Assembly: GCA_947464515.1 (NCBI GenBank)
Contig: CANHXF010000139.1
Location: 1-5,297 of the forward strand
Direction: 5' to 3'
Length of the DNA stretch: 5,297 bases
Source: Flavobacteriales bacterium
GTDB taxonomy: Bacteria > Bacteroidota > Bacteroidia > NS11-12g > UBA955
The notes beneath the pieces are model-generated. The model was not told the DNA's origin and ran no database searches. It saw only the letters and a list, made by a program, of their open reading frames with translations. Position numbers and translations under genes: made by a program. Positions 1-5,297 of the stretch are shown here, piece by piece (within the stretch, counting starts at the first letter, position 1; every line of letters starts with the position of its first letter).

Positions 1-6
1 AATTAA

Positions 7-1488
7 ATGACCCCGGAAAAACACATACGCGATTACAATCAAGCCTATTTCTTGGGCATTGGCGGCATTGGGATGAGCGCTATTGCTAGGTATTTCTTGC
101 AGATCGGGTTGCCAGTGATGGGGTACGACAAAACACCGACGCCCTTAACGAACGCCTTGCAATCGGAAGGAGCTGTCATCGATTATAATGATCAAATCAA
201 CGCGTTGCCTTTGGTGGTGCAAAACGACATAGAGAATACGCTTTTTGTACTTACCCCAGCCATTCCGAAAGATCACCCTCAATGGCTTTGGCTGATCGAA
301 AAAAATGCCGTCATCCTCAAACGCAGCGAAGTCCTAGGTCAAATCGCCCGTGGCGGGTACTGCATCGCTGTCGCCGGAACACATGGCAAAACAACCACCT
401 CCACGCTGATTGCCCACCTACTGCATGAATGCAACATCAATTTTACTGCATTCCTCGGAGGAATTAGCGCCAATTACAATACCAATTACCTGCGTAAAAC
501 CGACGGGGTAAATTATCAGCCCGGCACAAACAACGAACAACGTAACGCCTCAAATAACCAATCCAGCGGAAATAGTGAAGCCAAGGAAATCATTGTCCTC
601 GAAGCCGATGAATTCGACCGCAGCTTTCACCGTCTCAACCCAGATTTGGCGGTCATCACGGCCATCGACCCTGATCATTTAGACATTTACGGCACCCCCG
701 AAGCGTTTGAACAAGCCTTTGTTGAATTCACCCATCTTATTCAGCCCAATGGCGGATTGATGATCCAAGAGAATTTGAAAATCGCAATTGCGAAAAACGT
801 AAAAACCCAAACTTACGGCTTGGACAAATCAGCGAATTACCAAGCCCAAAACGTACATATCGATCAAGGGGATTTTTGCTTTACCCTCGTCAATGATCAA
901 AGGGAAATTGCTCCTTTTCGATGCGGACTTCCCGGCCATCACAACGTCCAAAACGCTGTCGCCGCGCTCGGAATCTGTCAAGGATTTCTGGACCTCCCCA
1001 TCGAATCTCTTCAAAAAGGCATCGCCAGTTACAAAGGGGCAAAACGCCGATTTGAATACGTTCACAAAACGGAAAACTACGTCGTTATCGACGATTATGC
1101 ACACCACCCCGAAGAGCTAAACGCCATCATTGGTTCGGTGAGGACCTTGTATCCAGACCAAATGATTACGGGAATTTTTCAGCCCCACTTATTTTCTCGC
1201 ACCCAGGATTTTGCGGAAGGATTTGCTGATAGCCTATCCAAACTTGACGCTGTGTGGCTGATGGACATATACCCTGCCCGTGAAAAACCGATTCCAGGAG
1301 TCAACAGCGAGTGGCTATTAAATATGATTTCCAATCCCCAAAAAACGCTGGTCAACCCGCAAACTGTTTTGGAAAAAATCCAAACGGAAAAACCGCAAAT
1401 CTTGCTCATTTTGGGAGCAGGCGACATAGATCGAATTGTTCAACCCATTGCCAACTTATACCTCAAGATAGATGCCCTCACTCAATAA
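7..1488 (+). CDS. murC: UDP-N-acetylmuramate--L-alanine ligase (MurC)
   Basis: Cytoplasmic ATP-dependent ligase that joins L-alanine to UDP-MurNAc, the first amino acid step of peptidoglycan precursor synthesis. All three Mur ligase domains are visible. The N-terminal UDP-binding domain has GIGGIGMS at residues 17-24. The central ATPase domain has the P-loop GTHGKTTT at 124-131, EADEFDRSF at 199-207, DPDHLDIYG at 221-229 and GLPGHHNVQNAVAA at 307-320. The C-terminal domain has DDYAHHPEE at 362-370, FQPHLFSRTQDF at 391-402 and GAGDI at 470-474. The start is well fixed: an in-frame TAA lies directly upstream at 4-6, and the next Met (residue 23) is inside the glycine loop. There is no Shine-Dalgarno sequence. 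At 493 residues it is slightly long because of a hydrophilic insertion at about 163-193. The 3' end overlaps ftsQ by 17 bases. The identification is secure; Mpl and MurD are less likely given the motifs and the ftsQ neighbour. Confidence 0.98.
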   Translation: MTPEKHIRDYNQAYFLGIGGIGMSAIARYFLQIGLPVMGYDKTPTPLTNALQSEGAVIDYNDQINALPLVVQNDIENTLFVLTPAIPKDHPQWLWLIEKNAVILKRSEVLGQIARGGYCIAVAGTHGKTTTSTLIAHLLHECNINFTAFLGGISANYNTNYLRKTDGVNYQPGTNNEQRNASNNQSSGNSEAKEIIVLEADEFDRSFHRLNPDLAVITAIDPDHLDIYGTPEAFEQAFVEFTHLIQPNGGLMIQENLKIAIAKNVKTQTYGLDKSANYQAQNVHIDQGDFCFTLVNDQREIAPFRCGLPGHHNVQNAVAALGICQGFLDLPIESLQKGIASYKGAKRRFEYVHKTENYVVIDDYAHHPEELNAIIGSVRTLYPDQMITGIFQPHLFSRTQDFAEGFADSLSKLDAVWLMDIYPAREKPIPGVNSEWLLNMISNPQKTLVNPQTVLEKIQTEKPQILLILGAGDIDRIVQPIANLYLKIDALTQ

Positions 1489-2284
1489 ACGTCAATGGAT
1501 GGTCGCCGCCCTAGTGGTCCTGCTCGTCGCAGTGGCCATTTTCTGGACGTCCATCACCAATACCGCCAAAAACCGCCTCGTCCAATCCATGGAAATCACA
1601 ATTCTTCCAGAGGGAAAGGCAATTTTCTTGAATAAAACCATCATCGCCGATTCAGTGCAAGCCATCATCGGAAACCCCATCGGCAAAAATGCATCGGCTG
1701 TGAACATCCGAAAACTCGAAGGCCGTCTCAATAAAATCCCCGCAGTAAAAAAAGCAGAAGTCTATTTGGGCCTCGATGGCATATTAAAACTCAAAGTTGA
1801 AGAACGCACCCCCATCCTGTTTGTCCAAAATAATAAAGGCAGCCAATTCTACCTCGATACCAACGGCGTTGTGATCCCCAATACCCCGTCCACCAAATTT
1901 TGCGATGTCCTCGTGGCCAACGGAAATATTCCAGTAATCATGGAAGGTGGCAAGATTGTGAGCGGCGAAATCACCCGAAATGTGATGCTTGTGGCCAAGT
2001 TTGTGGCGGCCGACAGTGTGTGGAACGCGCAGTTTCAACAATTGTATGTAGATAATTTCAACGACGTGATTTTGATTCCCCGTGTTGGAAGACATAGCAT
2101 TGTTGTAGGCAATGGCGCAAACCTGCCCAAAAAGTTCGAAAACCTCCGTCTTTTCTACGATCAAGGCCTCAAGAGCACCGGCTGGGATCATTACAAAAGT
2201 GTCGACATTTCGAACCTCAATCAGGTAGTAGGTCAGCGCACCGGCCAAGAAACCATACACAAAGAACCAAAAAAGTCCAATTAA
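1472..2284 (+). CDS. ftsQ: Cell division protein FtsQ (DivIB family)
   Basis: Bitopic inner-membrane division protein; in studied bacteria FtsQ binds FtsB/FtsL and brings later divisome parts to midcell. The 270 residues show a short cytoplasmic tail with Lys6 and Arg7, one hydrophobic segment at about 10-25, then an extracytoplasmic part. A POTRA-like region spans about 40-112 and ends in VEERTPI (109-115). The beta domain follows, with YLDTNGVVIP at 127-136 and a closing VDISNLNQVV block at 244-253. The last 17 residues are polar and Lys-rich. The sequence is far from the E. coli protein, as is usual in Bacteroidota, so the call rests on topology, these motifs and its place between murC and ftsA. 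ATG 1472 is preferred over Met10 (1499) because the latter would remove the positive residues before the membrane segment. The start lies inside murC, which suggests translational coupling. The gene ends with tandem stops TAA-TAG (2282-2287). Confidence 0.93.
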   Translation: MPSLNKRQWMVAALVVLLVAVAIFWTSITNTAKNRLVQSMEITILPEGKAIFLNKTIIADSVQAIIGNPIGKNASAVNIRKLEGRLNKIPAVKKAEVYLGLDGILKLKVEERTPILFVQNNKGSQFYLDTNGVVIPNTPSTKFCDVLVANGNIPVIMEGGKIVSGEITRNVMLVAKFVAADSVWNAQFQQLYVDNFNDVILIPRVGRHSIVVGNGANLPKKFENLRLFYDQGLKSTGWDHYKSVDISNLNQVVGQRTGQETIHKEPKKSN

Positions 2285-2307
2285 TAGAACACCCCTAATC
2301 AATATAT

Positions 2308-3720
2308 ATGGCTATCAATAACAATATCATCGTAGGACTCGACATCGGCACAACCAAGGTGTGCGCAATTGTCGGTCAAATGGCCGAAAACGGCAAATTA
2401 AACATCCTCGGCATGGGCAAAGCCCCGAGCCAAGGTGGAGTATCTCGAGGCATGGTCGCCAACGTCGCCAAAGCAGTGACAGCAATCCAATCTGCCGTAG
2501 AGGACGCCATCAAGCAGAGCCAAGTACAGGTGAAAACCGTATTTGTAGGTATCGCAGGACACCACATCAAAAGCCTTCAGCACCGCGGAACCTTGAGCCG
2601 TAAGCAGTGGGACGTGGAAATCACCGAAGACGAACTCTACAAATTGGAAGTTGAAATGGAAAATCTTGCGCTATCGCCAGGATTGGAAATTCTGCATGTA
2701 CTTCCCCAAGAGTATCGCATCGATGGCGAAGAAGGCATCAAAGACCCCGTAGGTAGAGTTGGTGTGCGCGTAGAGTGCAATTACCACATCATCACCGGTG
2801 AAACTTCTGCCGCCAAAACCATCTTCATGGCCGTTCGTAGAGCAGGCCTTGAAATCGCCGATTTGATCGTAGAACCCGTTGCTTCTGCCGCTGCTGTATT
2901 GAGCGAGCCGGAAATGGAAGCAGGTGTTGCTTTGATCGACATTGGTGGTGGTACAACCGACATTTGTATTTTCGACGATGGAGCCATCCGTCATACCGCC
3001 ATCATCCCAATCGGTGGTGATCGCATAACCAAAGATTTACAAGAAGCCTTTGGCATCCTGAAAGACCAAGCCGAATTCGTCAAAGTAAATTACGGCAGTT
3101 GCTTCCCAACCGAAGCGATGAAAAACGAAGTCGTTGTGGTACCAGGATTACCCGGCAGAGCGCCAAAAGAAATTTCACTGTATGCGATTTCTCAAGTGAT
3201 TCGTGCCCGCGTGGAAGACATCATTCAGAAGGTCGATTTCGAAATCGTGGTTTCTGGAATTCGTCATAAACTGGCCGGTGGTATCGTCTTAACCGGTGGT
3301 GGTTCATCGATGAAAGACATCACGCAGTTATTTAACTATTTCATTGGATTGGAAGTGCATATTGGTTCGCCTGGACATCGTTTGGGAAAGGCCATGATCG
3401 ATGAGGTTCGCAACCCGATGTACGCCACCAGTATCGGCTTGGTGTTGAAAGGGTTTGAATTGGCAGCCAAGAGCGAAGCCATTCAGTTGAATAACGAGTT
3501 TATCGTAAAGCAAGAAGCACCTGTTTCTAACAACGATGGTTTCTTAGACGATGTTGTAGCGGAAGCACCCCAAACCGGACAGTTGGATTTTGGTAACACT
3601 CCGGAAGCCCAAGAAAAAAACGGCTTTGGCATCTTTGGCGGCGGCTGGTTCAATAGCAACAAAGGCATCATCAAAGACATCAAGAATTGGATGCAAGATG
3701 GCGAGGACTTCCAGGAATAA
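2308..3720 (+). CDS. ftsA: Cell division protein FtsA
   Basis: Actin-fold ATPase that tethers FtsZ filaments to the inner membrane and links the Z-ring to the divisome. Actin-family motifs are present in order: phosphate-1 LDIGTTKVC at residues 11-19, phosphate-2 IDIGGGTTDI at 210-219, and the adenosine motif GGIVLTGGGSSM at 324-335. The FtsA-specific 1C (SHS2) subdomain lies at about 81-165, including HVLPQEYRIDGEEGIKDPVG (130-149), and separates it from MreB and DnaK. After about residue 385 comes an acidic, Gln/Asn-containing linker, then a Gly/Trp stretch and a C-terminal segment, GIIKDIKNWM at 453-462, that could be the amphipathic membrane-targeting helix. The protein ends in an acidic tail. 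The length of 470 is ordinary for FtsA. The start is ATG 2308, preceded by an AT-rich leader (AATATAT) and no Shine-Dalgarno. The gene begins 23 bases after ftsQ and ends 23 bases before ftsZ. An A AAA AAC heptamer sits in phase at 3615-3621. Confidence 0.98.
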   Translation: MAINNNIIVGLDIGTTKVCAIVGQMAENGKLNILGMGKAPSQGGVSRGMVANVAKAVTAIQSAVEDAIKQSQVQVKTVFVGIAGHHIKSLQHRGTLSRKQWDVEITEDELYKLEVEMENLALSPGLEILHVLPQEYRIDGEEGIKDPVGRVGVRVECNYHIITGETSAAKTIFMAVRRAGLEIADLIVEPVASAAAVLSEPEMEAGVALIDIGGGTTDICIFDDGAIRHTAIIPIGGDRITKDLQEAFGILKDQAEFVKVNYGSCFPTEAMKNEVVVVPGLPGRAPKEISLYAISQVIRARVEDIIQKVDFEIVVSGIRHKLAGGIVLTGGGSSMKDITQLFNYFIGLEVHIGSPGHRLGKAMIDEVRNPMYATSIGLVLKGFELAAKSEAIQLNNEFIVKQEAPVSNNDGFLDDVVAEAPQTGQLDFGNTPEAQEKNGFGIFGGGWFNSNKGIIKDIKNWMQDGEDFQE

Positions 3721-3751
3721 TCACGACATAGCTATTTAATTGTATGATTAT
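3717..3751 (+). repeat. Short inverted repeat joining ftsA stop and ftsZ start
   Basis: A perfect 7-base inverted repeat, ATAATCA at 3717-3723 and TGATTAT at 3745-3751, is separated by 21 bases. The left arm includes the last two bases of the penultimate-to-stop junction and the ftsA stop TAA (3718-3720). The right arm covers most of the first ftsZ ATG and the first two bases of the second ATG. In RNA the stem would have six A-U pairs and one G-C pair, so it is weak, and there is no U-tract, so it is not a terminator. A coupling role (ribosomes ending on ftsA would open it) is only an inference; chance in AT-rich DNA is quite possible. Confidence 0.3.
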
Positions 3752-5297
3752 GACAGGATTTGAACCCGCAGTGAATAAAGTACGAGGCAACCTCATCAAG
3801 GTCATTGGTGTGGGCGGTGGTGGCAGCAATGCCGTTAATCACATGTTCCGCCATGGTATTGAAGGCGTTGACTTTTATATATGCAATACCGATTTACAGT
3901 CGCTTCATAGTAGCCCCATCCCAAACCGACTTCAGTTGGGTGCTGAACTCACCGAAGGATTGGGTGCAGGATCGATGCCCGATATGGGTGAAAAGGCCGC
4001 TATGGAAAATATGGCACAGATTCGCCAAATCATGGAAGACAACACCAAAATGGTTTTTATCACCGCAGGAATGGGTGGTGGAACCGGAACAGGTGCTGCG
4101 CCCGTGATTGCGAAAATCGCAAAAGAATTAAATATCCTTACCGTAGGAATCGTGACCCTACCCTTTGAAGACGAAGGTCCGCAGAGGATTGGTCAAGCCC
4201 GCGAAGGTTTAGAAAAATTACGTCCGCATGTTGATGCATTGCTTACCATTTGCAATGATCGCATCGTAGATATGTATGGCGATTTAACGATTACACAAGC
4301 CTTCTCGAAAGCAGATGACATTCTGTGCACTGCAGCGCGTGGAATCGCGGAAATTATCACCAAACCCGGTCAGATCAACGTAGATTTCATGGATGTACAA
4401 ACCGCCATGAGAAATAGCGGAAGGGCCATCATGGGAACGGGTATTGCAACTGGTGAGAATCGCGCTGAGAATGCAGTTCGGATGGCATTGGACAGCCCAC
4501 TGCTCGACAATACAAGAATCCAAGGTGCACAGCATTTGTTGGTGAATTTCACTTACGGACATAAAGAACCGGTCATGAGTGAGATCTCAAAAGTGAAAAA
4601 ATACCTACAAGAAGAGGCAGGCAATACGGCCCACTTGAAAATGGGTATTACAAAAGATGATAGCCTCGGCGACGATATCGCAATTACAGTAATCGCAACA
4701 GGATTTGAATCCCGCGACAATGTCAATGCGAATTTGTTTAGCCAGCAACAAGAGACAGTGAATGCTGCTCCGGCGGCACCTGCTGCAGTGGTTCAAAATC
4801 CATATGGTTTTAACGGTGGGAATCCGAATTTATCGGAGCGACCTGCATTCAATACCGGTGGATTTCAGAGTGGAAACCCCAATCTTTCAAACCCCGTTGG
4901 TTCAGGATTGGCAGGCAATAATGGAATGTCAAATAACAACGCATGGAATCAACCGCCATCAAGCAATCCAGCGCAGAACACGGGAAACAACCAAGCGAAT
5001 CTGTTTAGCATCCCCCAAAACCCTAGTGTGATTAATCACGTTCCTAGCAGTATTGGAAATAGCGATAATGACGAGGACCCAATGAATCCGATTGATGTCA
5101 CTCCGAAACCCTTCACCGCCGAAGATCCATTTGAAGATCCATCAGCGCAAGTTTTTCGCGATACACACTTGGAAAATGGCAGAAGTCATAGAGAAACTCT
5201 CTTAGATAGCGACATCGAAGTCCCCGCATACATGCGACGTGGAATCAATCTCGAAGCAGCCCCTCACAGCCAATCACAACTGGTGAGTAAAATCACC
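3744..5297 (+). CDS. ftsZ: Cell division protein FtsZ (3' end cut by window edge)
   Basis: Tubulin-like GTPase that polymerises into the Z-ring. Hand translation gives 518 codons with no stop before the window ends, so the gene is partial only because of the window. GTP-binding elements are GVGGGGSNAVNHM at residues 22-34, NTD at 48-50 and the tubulin signature GGGTGTG at 111-117. The T7 synergy loop is NVDFMDV at 212-218, with both catalytic acids Asp214 and Asp217 present. The globular core ends near ATGFE (318-322). A long linker rich in Asn, Pro, Gln, Ser and Gly runs to about 487. The conserved tail follows, DSDIEVPAYMRRGINLE from 488 to 504, which in the family binds FtsA and other partners. 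In Bacteroidota a further few tens of residues are usual after this point. The start could be ATG 3744 or ATG 3750 (Met3); neither has a Shine-Dalgarno. Only 23 bases separate it from ftsA, so co-transcription is likely. Confidence 0.98.
   Translation, partial: MIMTGFEPAVNKVRGNLIKVIGVGGGGSNAVNHMFRHGIEGVDFYICNTDLQSLHSSPIPNRLQLGAELTEGLGAGSMPDMGEKAAMENMAQIRQIMEDNTKMVFITAGMGGGTGTGAAPVIAKIAKELNILTVGIVTLPFEDEGPQRIGQAREGLEKLRPHVDALLTICNDRIVDMYGDLTITQAFSKADDILCTAARGIAEIITKPGQINVDFMDVQTAMRNSGRAIMGTGIATGENRAENAVRMALDSPLLDNTRIQGAQHLLVNFTYGHKEPVMSEISKVKKYLQEEAGNTAHLKMGITKDDSLGDDIAITVIATGFESRDNVNANLFSQQQETVNAAPAAPAAVVQNPYGFNGGNPNLSERPAFNTGGFQSGNPNLSNPVGSGLAGNNGMSNNNAWNQPPSSNPAQNTGNNQANLFSIPQNPSVINHVPSSIGNSDNDEDPMNPIDVTPKPFTAEDPFEDPSAQVFRDTHLENGRSHRETLLDSDIEVPAYMRRGINLEAAPHSQSQLVSKIT
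5121..5142 (+). repeat. Short tandem repeat in the ftsZ linker
   Basis: GAAGATCCAT occurs at 5121-5130 and again at 5133-5142, with two bases between. In the ftsZ frame it encodes the acidic repeat EDPFEDP at residues 460-466, within the disordered linker shortly before the conserved tail. It looks like a small local duplication; no function is evident. Confidence 0.6.

Noticed and set aside
1..6. Possible end of an upstream gene such as murG
   Set aside because: Six bases (AATTAA) cannot identify a gene; a stop here or an ATGA overlap at 7-10 are both possible.
1747..1753. A7 run in phase as a slippery site in ftsQ, and a similar A7 run in murC at 299-305
   Set aside because: A -1 shift in ftsQ meets a stop (TGA) within about 16 codons, and in murC it would destroy the ATPase domain. 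Both genes are intact in the zero frame, so these are ordinary Lys/Asn codons.
1784..2302. Antisense open frame of 172 codons with a hydrophobic N-terminus, opposite ftsQ
   Set aside because: It lies wholly over ftsQ apart from the last bases, resembles no family I know, and its hydrophobic start is the complement of the polar ftsQ tail. It is best explained as a shadow of the sense codons.
3728..3735. Eight-base palindrome ATAGCTAT between ftsA and ftsZ
   Set aside because: Too short to form a stem with a loop, and a single copy in AT-rich DNA is not evidence for an operator.
3721..3743. Possible ftsZ promoter in the ftsA-ftsZ gap
   Set aside because: The gap is AT-rich, but I find no good match to the Bacteroidota -7 (TAnnTTTG) and -33 elements with proper spacing. 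Promoters inside ftsQ or ftsA cannot be excluded by eye.
3805..4107. Forward open frame of 100 codons inside ftsZ
   Set aside because: It is out of frame with ftsZ, whose GTPase motifs run straight through this stretch; the alternative peptide has no recognisable domain.
4762..5031. Forward open frame of 89 codons inside the ftsZ linker
   Set aside because: Out of frame with the linker, which continues to the conserved VPAYMRRG tail in the ftsZ frame; low-complexity coding DNA easily gives such open frames.

Overview
This is a plain piece of a bacterial division and cell wall (dcw) cluster, all on the + strand: murC, ftsQ, ftsA, and ftsZ, which is cut by the right edge of the window. The organism is most likely a member of the Bacteroidota. 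The reasons are the tight murC-ftsQ-ftsA-ftsZ order with no ddl or murB between murC and ftsQ, the absence of Shine-Dalgarno sequences before all four starts, a MurC of the 'TPAIPKDH' type, a divergent FtsQ ending in a 'VDISNLNQVV' block, and an FtsZ tail carrying a 'VPAYMRRG' peptide. I cannot place it below phylum level with confidence.

Layout: bases 1-6 hold only an in-frame TAA just before murC. murC (7-1488) overlaps ftsQ (1472-2284) by 17 bases. ftsQ ends in tandem stops TAA-TAG, and after 23 bases ftsA follows (2308-3720). After another 23 bases ftsZ starts at 3744 (or 3750) and stays open to base 5297, giving 518 codons with no stop. The ftsZ frame was translated by hand across its whole length and is uninterrupted. 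There is no intergenic stretch longer than 23 bases. I see no RNA gene, mobile element, CRISPR array, convincing promoter or terminator.

How the genes work together: MurC makes UDP-MurNAc-L-Ala, the first peptide-bearing peptidoglycan precursor, in the cytoplasm. FtsZ polymerises into the division ring, FtsA tethers it to the membrane and links it to the divisome, and FtsQ is the bitopic membrane protein that recruits the later periplasmic division proteins. The spacing suggests one transcript with translational coupling, at least between murC and ftsQ.

I did not find a new biological system here. The items worth a second look are small: an Asn/Ser/Gln-rich insertion in MurC, a long Asn/Pro-rich FtsZ linker with a repeated peptide, a short inverted repeat that joins the ftsA stop to the ftsZ start, and an in-phase A AAA AAC heptamer near the end of ftsA.
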